Assembly: GCA_003157315.1 (NCBI GenBank)
Contig: PMJE01000284.1
Location: 520 to 10,250, forward strand
DNA: 9,731 bases
Direction: 5' to 3'
Source: Myxococcales bacterium
GTDB lineage: Bacteria; Myxococcota; Polyangia; Fen-1088
Below the pieces are notes generated by a model. The model did no database searches, was not told the origin of the DNA, and saw only the letters and a list, made by a program, of their open reading frames with translations. This document shows, piece by piece, positions 1-7,152 of the stretch (the first letter of the stretch is position 1; every line of letters begins with the position of its first letter). The translations under genes and the position numbers were made by a program.

Positions 1-1463
1 TCGGCGATCGCCGAAGCATCCCCTACATCGTCGATCTGCTGAACCGCGAACCAGAACTGCAACGGGTTTGCGTCGCGGCCCTGCAGGCGATGAAGGCCGA
101 CGAGGCCGCGCCCCAGGTGGCGGCGCTCTTGCCCACCGCCGATTGCGAGATGAAGCTCGCTCTGATTGCCTGTCTGGCCACGCTGGATGAGCCTGGCCAG
201 GCGCCGGCAATTCTGCCGCTGCTGCAGGACGCGGATCATCGCGTGCGCAGCGCTGCGCGCGAGTTGCTGGCCCGCTGGAACATCGCGGGCGCGCAGGACA
301 GCGCGAGCGAAAAGGACTCGCTTTCCCTGCTGGAGCGACTGCTGCTCGGGCTGGCCAAGAATGACGGCGACGACCTCATCCTGGCGGGCGGGCTGCGCCC
401 CACCATGAAGAAGATGGGCAGGGTCGTGCCTCTCGCCAGCCACGTGTTCTCTTCCGCGGACATCGAAGACATCATCTCTCCCTATCTGAGCGTCAAGCAG
501 GTGGCCGACTTGCAGGCCTTGCGCGACGTAGATTTTTCGCTGGCGCTCAAGTCGGAAGGGCTGCGTTTCCGCGCCAACGTGTTTCGCCAGATGCCGGGGC
601 TGTCGGCCGTGTTCCGCATCGTCAAGGATCGCATCCCGGTGTTGGAAGACCTGGGCCTGCCCCCGGTGGTGAAGAGCTTCGCCGAGCTGAAGAACGGCCT
701 GGTGCTGGTGGGCGGCCCGACCGGCGCGGGCAAGTCCACCACCCTGGCGGGCATCATCGACCACATCAATCGCACCAGCTCGCGCCACATTGTCACCCTG
801 GAAGACCCGATCGAGGTGATGCACAAACAGAAGAAGTGCCTGATCAATCAGCGTGAGCTGGGAACCCACACTGCCTCGTTCGAAAATGCCTTGCGCGCGA
901 CCCTACGCCAGGATCCGGATGTCATCTTGGTCGGCGAAATGCGTGACCTGGCCACGGTACAGTTCGCAGTGACCGCATCGGAAACCGGCCATCTGGTGTT
1001 GGGGACCTTGCACACGGTTTCGGTCGACACCACCGTCGATCGTCTGGTCAGCCTGTTTCCCCCGGGACAACAGCCGCAGGTGCGCTCCTTGCTGGCCGAC
1101 ACCCTGCGCGCGGTGATGTGCCAGTACCTGGTTAGGCGCAAAGACGGTCAAGGGCGGGTCATCGCGGTCGAGATCATGATCAACAACGAGGCGGTTGCCA
1201 ACCTCATCCGCAAGGGCAAGACTTTCCAGATCCCGTCGGTGATCGCCACCCAACGTGACGCCGGTATGCAGTCCATGGACGCGGACTTGGAACGTCTGTG
1301 GAGGGCCGGGCTGGTGAGCGCCGAGGAGGCATACCTGAAAGCCGCCAACAAGAAGAACTTCGAGTTGGTGGTGGCCGGTCCGGACGCCGCCAAGATCAAG
1401 GCTGAGGTCAAGGCAAGCGAAGCCACGACCGCCGCCCGCGTGCAGGGAGAGAAAGTGGAATGA
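1..1463 (+). CDS. PilT-like ATPase with N-terminal HEAT-like repeats (5' end outside window)
   Basis: This is a hexameric secretion/retraction ATPase of the PilT family, which powers type IV pilus disassembly at the inner membrane. The frame is open to the left edge. The residues before the first ATG at 90 (for example IPYIVDLLNREPELQRVCVA) already form a HEAT-like helix pair, so 90 is not the start and the 5' end lies upstream. About three HEAT-like repeats run to roughly position 290, followed by a PilT N-terminal PAS-like region and the RecA-like core. Visible motifs are Walker A GGPTGAGKST (Lys at 732), an Asp box with LEDPIE, Walker B DPDVILVGEMRD (Glu at 936) and a His box GHLVLGTLHT. 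The PilT signature AIRNLIRE appears as AVANLIRK, with Lys replacing the final Glu. The tail after about 1365 is Ala/Lys-rich. A second PilT-like gene follows 43 bp downstream. The family assignment is secure; a retraction role and the partner of the HEAT repeats are inferred. Confidence 0.9.
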   Translation, partial: GDRRSIPYIVDLLNREPELQRVCVAALQAMKADEAAPQVAALLPTADCEMKLALIACLATLDEPGQAPAILPLLQDADHRVRSAARELLARWNIAGAQDSASEKDSLSLLERLLLGLAKNDGDDLILAGGLRPTMKKMGRVVPLASHVFSSADIEDIISPYLSVKQVADLQALRDVDFSLALKSEGLRFRANVFRQMPGLSAVFRIVKDRIPVLEDLGLPPVVKSFAELKNGLVLVGGPTGAGKSTTLAGIIDHINRTSSRHIVTLEDPIEVMHKQKKCLINQRELGTHTASFENALRATLRQDPDVILVGEMRDLATVQFAVTASETGHLVLGTLHTVSVDTTVDRLVSLFPPGQQPQVRSLLADTLRAVMCQYLVRRKDGQGRVIAVEIMINNEAVANLIRKGKTFQIPSVIATQRDAGMQSMDADLERLWRAGLVSAEEAYLKAANKKNFELVVAGPDAAKIKAEVKASEATTAARVQGEKVE

Positions 1464-1492
1464 CGATCCCGGCGAGTTCTGGACTTCTTGCC

Positions 1493-1498
1493 AGGAGG
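1493..1498 (+). promoter_or_regulatory. Strong ribosome binding site deciding a TTG start
   Basis: AGGAGG lies 8 nt upstream of TTG 1507. It supports TTG as the start of the second PilT-like gene; the reading begins ARLDSFLRLVVEQKASDLHF, which matches the usual beginning of PilT. Confidence 0.75.
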
Positions 1499-1506
1499 GC
1501 AACGCC

Positions 1507-2582
1507 TTGGCGCGCCTAGATTCCTTCCTACGTCTGGTGGTTGAGCAGAAGGCGAGCGATCTGCACTTTCACTCCGGCGTGGTGCCCCTGATTCGCCACG
1601 ACGGCGATCTGGTGCCGCTCGACTTTCGCGCCTTGAGCGAGACCGACGCGCGTCGGTTTCTGTTGGAAATCCTTACGCCCGAGCAGCGCACGGCCTTCGA
1701 TCGCGATCAGGAGCTGGACTTCATCTACGAACTGCCCGAGGCGGGACGTTTTCGCGCCAACCTGTTCCAGCAGGCGCGCGGCATTGGATCCGTGTTCCGC
1801 ATCATCCCCAACCGCCTGCCGACGATTGAAGAGCTCTCCCTGCCGCCGGTGGTGAGAAAGCTCACCGAATTGCAAAACGGCCTGGTGCTGATCACCGGAC
1901 CGACCGGCTCGGGCAAGACCACCACCCTGGCGGCGCTGGTGCATGAGATCAACAAGACCTCAAGTCGCCACATCATCACGATTGAAGATCCCATCGAGTA
2001 CGTGCACGCGCCTCTGCAAAGTGTGGTCACCCACGTCAGGTGGGCCGTCACGTGGAAAGCTTCTCGAGCGCCTTGCGCTCAAGCTTGCGCGAATCGCCTG
2101 ACGTGGTGGTGACGGGCGAGATGCGCGATCTGGAAACCATCCAGGTGGCGCTGCAGGCGGCCGAGACCGGAGTTCTGGTGTTCGGAACCCTGCACACCAA
2201 CTCTGCGTCCAAGGCGGCCGACCGGATCATCGATGTATTCCCCGACGAATCGCGCGACCAGGTGCGCGGCGTGGTGTCGGTCATGCTGCGCGGGGTGCTC
2301 GCGCAAATGCTATGCAAGCGGACCAGCGGCGAGGGGCGCGTGGCGGTGTTGGAGGTCATGCTGCAGACCATTGGCATCTCGAATCTCATCCGCGAGGCCA
2401 AGTGCTACCAGATCGATGCCTATCTGCAGACCGCTGATCCGGGCAGCGGCATGCAATCCCTGGACAGCTGCATCTTCCAATACATCAAGGAAGGCGTCAT
2501 TACTCTGGAGGAAGGGCTGCGCGTGGCCAACTATCCCGACGTGGTTCGGCGGATGGCGGCCGAACTGCCCGAAGAGATCTGA
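1507..2582 (+). CDS. pilT: PilT-like twitching/retraction ATPase, interrupted by a one-base frameshift
   Basis: Two overlapping frames together encode one canonical PilT-like ATPase. Frame one (1507-2112) carries the PilT N-terminal region (KASDLHF), Walker A ITGPTGSGKTT (Lys137) and the Asp box with IEDPIEYVH. The other frame (open from about 2034 to 2582) carries Walker B SPDVVVTGEMRD, the His-box region VLVFGTLHT and the C-terminal signature ISNLIREAK. Restoring one base after CAC 2032-2034 gives VVTHRQVGRHVESF, aligned with INQRELGTHTASF in the upstream paralogue. It also gives exactly 39 residues between EDPIE and GEMRD in both proteins. The joined product would be about 358 aa, close to the family norm. 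As written, the first frame stops at 2112 with Walker A but no Walker B, so neither piece could be an ATPase. It may be a true pseudogene or a sequencing/assembly error. The stop overlaps the kinase start (TGATG). Confidence 0.85.
2028..2044 (+). other. Frameshift site in the second PilT-like gene
   Basis: The sequence reads ...ACC CAC GTC AGG TGG in the upstream frame. The downstream frame needs CGT CAG GTG GGC starting at 2034. Reading CACCCACCGTCAGGTG instead of CACCCACGTCAGGTG, that is one extra C, restores a conserved PilT segment. No classic slippery heptamer is visible, so programmed frameshifting is not favoured. Confidence 0.75.
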
Positions 2583-4654
2583 TGGAGTTGTCGCGCAGAC
2601 AGTGGCTGGTCGAGGCGCAGGCGCTGGAGAAGCGCAAAGAGGCGGGGCCCGCAGCCCTGGCCTACTTGCGCGCCGGATCGTGCGACGATGCCGTGAGACT
2701 GTATCTGTCAATAGGCAGCTTCATTGAAGCGGGACAGGCGCTCTTGCGCAGCATCGATTACGACCGGCGCAAACGCGCTGACCTCGACGCGAACCATAGG
2801 AGAATCGCGGTCAAGGCTGCCATCTGCTTCTCGCGTGGCGGCGACGTCCGAGCAGCGGTGCAGTTGTTCCTGGCCGCGGGAGAGCGCGGCCGGGCGGTGG
2901 CGCTGCTGCAAGAAGCGGGGGATTTCGTCAACGCCGCGCGTGTGGAGGCCGATCCCACGGGGCGAGTCGAGCTGCTGGGGTACGGGCGGCAGGAGCCCGG
3001 GGCTGCGCAGGAGGCCGCCTCGGTGGAAGCCGCCCGTAACTTGGAACGCGCAGGCAAACTCGACGCAGCCATGGATGCATATGCACGACTTGGGCAGTGG
3101 TCGAGTGCTGCTGGGCTGGCCCAGCGCCTGGGGCACACCGAGAAGGCCGCTGGTTTCTTCGCCGAGGCCGGCCAAACGTTCGAGGCGGCGGCGTGCTTCC
3201 GCAAGATCCGCGACGCCAGCCGGGAGCTGGAGCAGCTTATCAAGCTTACCCCTGCTGATCCGCACTACCGCGAAGCCTGCGTGCGCGCCATCGCCATCGC
3301 CTCCGATCGCGCCGAGCTGACCTTCGAATTGGAGCGTTTTCTGAAGAGATTCCTCGACGCCGGGCCGGGCACCAACAGTGAGGTCGATGCCTGCTACCAG
3401 TTGGCCCTGCTTTTTGAAAGCCACGAGTTCCCGGAAAACGCGGCGGCCTGCTATCGCAAAATATTGGCCGTGCGGCCGAGCTACCGTGATGCCCTGGATC
3501 GCTTGAAAGCTGCGGAAACCGACTTCCGCGGAACTGCCGCCAAGGACTATGAGCGCGTCTTCAAGGAAGAACTGGCCTTTCGCGGGGCGGTCAAGCGGAG
3601 TGAAGCACCATCCCCCGACGACGACAAGGCGGCTTTCGGCGTGCTGCCGGACCTGCCCGATTTGCCTGAGCTTCCCGAGCTGCCCGAGCCGGCCGCGCCC
3701 TCCCCGGTCGGGCCCGAGCTGACTTGGGGAGTGTCAACCCAGCTCGGACCCCAGGGCGTCGCCCTGGAAGAGGGCGCCCTCGTCAATCGACGCTATCGCC
3801 TGGATAGGAAGATCGGCCAGGGTGGCATGGGCGTGGTGTGGAAAGCCGTCGACCTGGAACTCGACGAGATCATCGCGATCAAGTTCCTGGCGGCACAGCT
3901 GGTGGACGAAGAAACCCTTGGCCGCTTCAAGCAGGAGGTTTCGCTTTCCCGGCGCTTTAGCCACCCCAACATCATCCGGCTCTACGACATCGGAACCTGC
4001 GCCGACCAGAAGTACATCACCATGGAGTTGCTCAGCGGCCATGATCTGGGGGAGATCATGCATCGCGCGCCGCTCGATTTCGATCAGGGGTTGTCCCTGC
4101 TGGTGCAGGCGTGCCAAGCGCTGCAAGTCGTTCATGAGCAAGGGGTAATCCACCGCGACATCAAGCCGGACAACTTCTTCATCACCGACCAAGGCGTGCT
4201 CAAGGTCATGGACTTCGGCATAGCCAAGCACCACAGCGCCAGCCGCGGACTCACCCGCGCGGGCATGATGGCAGGCACGCCACAGTACATGGCTCCCGAG
4301 CAGGCCAACAACTTCGGCGGCGTCACCCATCTCGCGGACCTCTACGCTCTGGGCTGCATCGCCTATCAGATGTTCACTGGAGCGGTTCCCTTCGACGCCG
4401 AAGAGGTGATGCCCATTCTGGTCGCCCACATGTCTCGCGCGCCGGAGCCGCCCCGGCAGCGCAATCCTGCCATCCCGGACGAACTGGAGACGGTCATCCT
4501 CAGGTTGCTGGCAAAGAAACCCGAGACGCGGGTACAAAGCTGCCGCGAATTGGCCACGATCCTGTCTGGCATCCGCTTGCGCCTGCCCAGACCACCGAAC
4601 GGCTCCTCGTCCGTGGCTTCCCGTGCGCGCGGCTTCCCGTCCGAGGGTACCTGA
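2582..4654 (+). CDS. Cytosolic Hanks-type Ser/Thr protein kinase with TPR-like N-terminal half
   Basis: The protein has 690 aa. Residues 1 to about 310 are Ala-rich paired helices of TPR-like character; the clearest repeat is near 267-305 (CYQLALLFESHEFPENAAAC). A charged segment and a Pro/acidic linker (LPDLPDLPELPELPEP, 355-370) follow. The kinase domain spans about 405-665: Gly loop IGQGGMGVV (411-419), ATP-binding Lys434 in AIKFL, catalytic HRDIKPDN (524-531), DFG (544-546) and MAPE (570-573). The activation segment has Ser552, Ser554, Thr558 and Thr566. All catalytic residues are present and the HRD Arg suggests activation-loop control. I see no membrane segment or PASTA domain, so it is probably cytosolic. 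Its ATG overlaps the stop of the PilT-like gene (TGATG), which implies translational coupling. A role in regulating the ATPases, perhaps by phosphorylation or by TPR/HEAT scaffolding, is inferred from position only. Confidence 0.9.
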   Translation: MELSRRQWLVEAQALEKRKEAGPAALAYLRAGSCDDAVRLYLSIGSFIEAGQALLRSIDYDRRKRADLDANHRRIAVKAAICFSRGGDVRAAVQLFLAAGERGRAVALLQEAGDFVNAARVEADPTGRVELLGYGRQEPGAAQEAASVEAARNLERAGKLDAAMDAYARLGQWSSAAGLAQRLGHTEKAAGFFAEAGQTFEAAACFRKIRDASRELEQLIKLTPADPHYREACVRAIAIASDRAELTFELERFLKRFLDAGPGTNSEVDACYQLALLFESHEFPENAAACYRKILAVRPSYRDALDRLKAAETDFRGTAAKDYERVFKEELAFRGAVKRSEAPSPDDDKAAFGVLPDLPDLPELPELPEPAAPSPVGPELTWGVSTQLGPQGVALEEGALVNRRYRLDRKIGQGGMGVVWKAVDLELDEIIAIKFLAAQLVDEETLGRFKQEVSLSRRFSHPNIIRLYDIGTCADQKYITMELLSGHDLGEIMHRAPLDFDQGLSLLVQACQALQVVHEQGVIHRDIKPDNFFITDQGVLKVMDFGIAKHHSASRGLTRAGMMAGTPQYMAPEQANNFGGVTHLADLYALGCIAYQMFTGAVPFDAEEVMPILVAHMSRAPEPPRQRNPAIPDELETVILRLLAKKPETRVQSCRELATILSGIRLRLPRPPNGSSSVASRARGFPSEGT

Positions 4655-4663
4655 CACTGCCCT

Positions 4664-4680
4664 GGAGGCTTCCCGCCTCC
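4664..4680 (+). terminator. Hairpin after the kinase gene, possible weak terminator
   Basis: GGAGGC (4664-4669) and GCCTCC (4675-4680) form a perfect 6-bp stem with loop TTCCC, 10 nt after the kinase stop. The following CTGTCGTATT is only weakly T-rich, so intrinsic termination is uncertain. Confidence 0.35.
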
Positions 4681-4745
4681 CTGTCGTATTATGGTCACCG
4701 TGTCTTGGTGCCGGTTTCTCCTCTACTACCCCAGCGGGAGGTCCC

Positions 4746-5381
4746 ATGTCTAGTCACGTGCGTCCTGTTCTTGTGAAGTTGGCCGTGCTGTCGCTGTCCT
4801 TCGTCGCCGCCGCAGCAGCCGGGTGCGGCAGCGAGGATGGCGCCGCAGCATACTTTGGTACTACCATCGGCGCGACCTGGAACTACGCCGTCACGCCCGC
4901 CAGTGGCAGCGGCTACACGGAAACGACGCAAAACACATCAGGTTCGTCATCAACTTTGCTGCGAACGTCCACCCTGAGCAACGGAACGCCTTCCACCACT
5001 TCGTTCGCGCTGGATTCCGATGGGATATCCATCACCGGCGGGACCTCCATGACCTCGCAGTATGCCTACGCGCCTCCCTGCCTGCTCCTGCCGTCGAATA
5101 CGACGCCGGGGTTTTCGACCTCCAGCACCTCCACCGAAACGGGCCAGGGTTACACGACCCAGACGGTCGCGGTTGCGATCACAATAGATGGGATCGAAAC
5201 CGTCGTGGTTCCCGCAGGGACGTTCTCTGCGCTGAAGGTCACACGCCTTTTCTCGGAACCCACTGTTAGCTACAACGTGAAGTGGTATGCGTCTGGCGTT
5301 GGTTGTGTGAAAACCGTCAACGAGAACGACCTCCAGGCGGTCCAGACGACCTGGGAATTGACTTCCTACAACATTCCCTGA
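4746..5381 (+). CDS. Predicted secreted lipoprotein of unknown function, Ser/Thr-rich
   Basis: I start this at ATG 4746, which has GGAGG at 4737-4741 just upstream and begins a good lipoprotein signal: Arg6 and Lys11, a hydrophobic stretch LAVLSLSFVAAAAA, then the lipobox AAGC with Cys27. The frame is open further upstream to 4623, but that part overlaps the kinase gene and reads as non-signal sequence. The mature residue after Cys is Gly, not Asp, so outer-membrane sorting is expected by the E. coli rule. The roughly 185-residue mature part is rich in Ser, Thr and Gly, with strand-like segments. A segment near the C-terminus, VVVPAGTFSALKVTR then VKWYASGVGCVKTV, resembles a motif I recall from DUF3108-like beta-rich envelope proteins; this is an impression only. 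Two Cys occur in the mature part. It sits 91 bp after the kinase gene and may be transcribed separately. Confidence 0.75.
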   Translation: MSSHVRPVLVKLAVLSLSFVAAAAAGCGSEDGAAAYFGTTIGATWNYAVTPASGSGYTETTQNTSGSSSTLLRTSTLSNGTPSTTSFALDSDGISITGGTSMTSQYAYAPPCLLLPSNTTPGFSTSSTSTETGQGYTTQTVAVAITIDGIETVVVPAGTFSALKVTRLFSEPTVSYNVKWYASGVGCVKTVNENDLQAVQTTWELTSYNIP

Positions 5382-5551
5382 GGATGGCAGGAGACGCGAG
5401 CGGAGCGTTCGTCAGGACGTTTGTGGGCTCTGCTGGACCAAGCGCGTTATCGCACTGCGCATGCCGCTGCCCAGCCCGAAATCCACGCGATCGGATTTTC
5501 TTGACAGCCCGCTCTTCGGGCTCAACCTTGGAGCCACAAAGGACTGAAGAA
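5382..5551. other. Intergenic spacer between lipoprotein and DUF2934 genes
   Basis: I see no convincing gene here. The stretch contains an imperfect hairpin (5397-5411, with one G-T pair) just after the lipoprotein stop, a TTGACA hexamer at 5501-5506, and a second hairpin described separately. No convincing -10 element lies 16-18 nt after TTGACA. Confidence 0.4.
5506..5522 (+). repeat. Short perfect hairpin upstream of the DUF2934 gene
   Basis: AGCCCG (5506-5511) and CGGGCT (5517-5522) form a 6-bp stem with loop CTCTT. It overlaps the end of a TTGACA hexamer and lies 29 nt before the next ATG. There is no T-run after it, so it is more likely a leader structure or chance than a terminator. 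Confidence 0.35.
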
Positions 5552-5761
5552 ATGGCTATCAAGACTGCTCCCAAGCCCGCACCGGCACCGATAAAGAATG
5601 CGAAACCGGCAGCTCCTGCTGCCAAGGCGAGCGCCACCTACCAGCCGACGCAGGAAGAGATCGCGGCTCGCGCCTTCGAGATCTTCCAACGCGAGGGCGG
5701 GAACGACCAGGAAAACTGGCTTCGTGCCGAGCGAGAGCTGATCGCGCGTGGTCGTCGCTAG
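5552..5761 (+). CDS. Small DUF2934-type protein
   Basis: This 69-aa protein starts at ATG 5552, with AAAGGA at 5538-5543 giving good spacing. The first 28 or so residues are a Lys/Pro/Ala-rich flexible tail. The remainder, EEIAARAFEIFQREGG then NDQENWLRAERELIARGRR, matches the pattern I know from DUF2934 proteins: a helix with ARA.EI....G followed by a WLRAERE helix. The function of that family is unknown to me. The domain has no signal peptide or membrane segment, so the protein should be cytosolic. The basic, Ala/Pro-rich tail could contact nucleic acid, but that is speculation. A longer in-frame reading back to 5282 overlaps the lipoprotein gene and is not supported. Confidence 0.8.
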   Translation: MAIKTAPKPAPAPIKNAKPAAPAAKASATYQPTQEEIAARAFEIFQREGGNDQENWLRAERELIARGRR

Positions 5762-5871
5762 TCGCGCGGCGGGATCTGCCTGCTATCGCCCTGCGTAGTC
5801 GGTGCCTTTCTCTCGTTTCCCGCTAGTGAGAACCTGTCCCGGAGTCGGTTTGACGCGGAGGTGATCTGGCG

Positions 5872-6891
5872 TCAGGTATTGCTTGGCGGCCGATTCAACG
5901 TTGCGCTGTCTGCGCCAGGATGAACGTCGTCCGCCGCTGTCGCTGCATCCCCCGAACGCACCGCGCCTAGGGCCAGCGCGCACAGGCCACAGAGCGAGAA
6001 CAACGTCTGGTTGGTCGCTACAATCTGATGGCCGCTCGTGGCCATCAGCACAAGGCCGTAGCCACGCAGTCGTGACACCGCATCACCGGTGAGGCAGCCT
6101 GCTGCGGCTACAGTCACGCTCACATAGGCAGCCACCACCATGGCGGCGTAGGCCTTGCCTGCCAAGCCCGCGGTGACCGGCAAGTCAAAGCGAAGCCCAT
6201 AGAGAGCCACCACCTGTGCGAGGCCGAAATATCGCACGATAGCCACGGACATGAGGGCGATGGACACCAGCCCGGCACCAATCATTAATACCACTCGAAG
6301 ACTGCGGCGCGGGCGCGCGCGAAGCAAGACTGGTGACAGCAGCAGGCCCAAGAAAGCACTAGTGAGGGCCATGCGGCCGCCCTGGCCGAGGAGAAATGGC
6401 GCCCATCCCATACGCTCACAGAACATGGTCGCGGTGTGCACGACGACGGGAGCGGCAAACAAAGTCACCGCAAGTTTCATGCGCACGGGGCAGCGTCGGT
6501 GCCACAGCCCTGCGGCCACGAACCCGGCCAGGAAAGCGTGACTGATGCGAAGGTAGGCCACGAAGCGGTCAGGAACCGGCAGCACCAGAACGCCAGCACT
6601 GGCCAGGATCACGAAGAACAGCCCAATAGTGCTGACCGTGATGCGCATCGAACGCGGAAAGATGGTGTCGCCCCGTACGGCCCGCAGCAGCACCACGGCC
6701 ACCAACACTACGCCGAGCACGCCCCCCAGGTTGGACATGAACACCCCGAGGTCGGACAAGACCCGGGCCACTCCCCAGGCGGGCTGGCTGGGCAGAAACA
6801 CATGCGACGCCAGCCGAACAAGCAAAAGGTCGGCCAGCGCAGCCGTGGCGAGCACGGCGGTCAGGTTGGGGCTAGGGATGGCTTTCTGCAT
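5872..6891 (-). CDS. Multi-pass inner-membrane protein of unknown family
   Basis: The protein has 339 aa from ATG 6891 and consists almost entirely of hydrophobic helices separated by short Arg-containing loops. I count about nine segments, for example near residues 10-32, 45-70, 82-104, 110-128, 136-155, 168-188, 196-217, 243-265 and 275-300. The C-terminal 25 or so residues are hydrophilic. I recognise no transporter or enzyme motif. The frame is open further upstream to a GTG at 7032, but that extension is Arg/Ser-rich and unlike a membrane protein start, so ATG 6891 is preferred. There is no clear Shine-Dalgarno sequence. TATACT on the minus strand lies about 8 nt before the ATG, which would fit a leaderless or very short-leader transcript. 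The plus-strand frames across this region are low-complexity shadows. The gene is divergent from the amidase gene. Confidence 0.75.
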   Translation of the reverse strand: MQKAIPSPNLTAVLATAALADLLLVRLASHVFLPSQPAWGVARVLSDLGVFMSNLGGVLGVVLVAVVLLRAVRGDTIFPRSMRITVSTIGLFFVILASAGVLVLPVPDRFVAYLRISHAFLAGFVAAGLWHRRCPVRMKLAVTLFAAPVVVHTATMFCERMGWAPFLLGQGGRMALTSAFLGLLLSPVLLRARPRRSLRVVLMIGAGLVSIALMSVAIVRYFGLAQVVALYGLRFDLPVTAGLAGKAYAAMVVAAYVSVTVAAAGCLTGDAVSRLRGYGLVLMATSGHQIVATNQTLFSLCGLCALALGAVRSGDAATAADDVHPGADSATLNRPPSNT

Positions 6892-7152
6892 GGGCGACCA
6901 GTATAGGCTGGCTACAGCCCGACGGGAAACTGCGCGCCGACCGAAGGGCTGTCCCGCGGCTCGCGGCCCGCTTGCACACACGCTCTTCGCCTTCCGAGTA
7001 CCCCACACGAACACGCTCACCCTCTCGCTCACGCGGCCCGCGAGCCGCGAACCGGCCTGCCTGGGTCCCTGAATCTCCCGACGGCCGTGGTTATCACAAC
7101 ACTCGCGCTCGCTTCATCACGGCGCTAGCCTACACGAAAGAGCGGCCCCCCG
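6892..7152. other. Divergent intergenic region with a long inverted repeat
   Basis: This 261-bp spacer separates the membrane protein (-) from the amidase (+) and should hold both promoters. I see no convincing -35/-10 pair for the amidase. The inverted repeat listed separately is the main structure. Between its arms the plus strand is C-rich with repeated CACGCTC-like units. It holds no supportable gene. Confidence 0.5.
6955..7049. repeat. Inverted repeat, 17-bp arms with one mismatch
   Basis: CGCGGCTCGCGGCCCGC (6955-6971) is the reverse complement of GCGGCCCGCGAGCCGCG (7033-7049) except for one C-C mismatch at 6967/7037. Twelve bases pair without interruption (6955-6966 with 7038-7049), and the loop is 61 bp. 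The left arm also contains its own dyad, CCGCG GCT CGCGG (6954-6966). High GC raises the chance of coincidence, but the placement in a divergent spacer suits an operator pair. Confidence 0.6.

Noticed and set aside
903..1502. Minus-strand open frame opposite the first PilT-like gene
   Set aside because: The sense frame has complete Walker motifs, whereas this frame gives low-complexity sequence without any domain.
2030..2045. Programmed ribosomal frameshift in the PilT-like gene
   Set aside because: No slippery heptamer of the X XXY YYZ type and no obvious downstream stimulatory hairpin; a missing base explains the data more simply.
3734..4747. Long open frame on the minus strand opposite the kinase gene
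   Set aside because: It lies antisense to a kinase domain with every catalytic motif intact. Its predicted protein has no recognisable domain and looks like a GC-rich shadow.
5501..5529. Sigma-70 promoter from TTGACA upstream of the DUF2934 gene
   Set aside because: The hexamer is perfect, but the sequence 16-18 nt downstream (around AACCTT) is a poor -10 element.
6251..7072. Several plus-strand frames opposite the membrane protein
   Set aside because: They are His/Gln/Arg-rich, as expected for the complement of hydrophobic codons, and lack ribosome binding sites.
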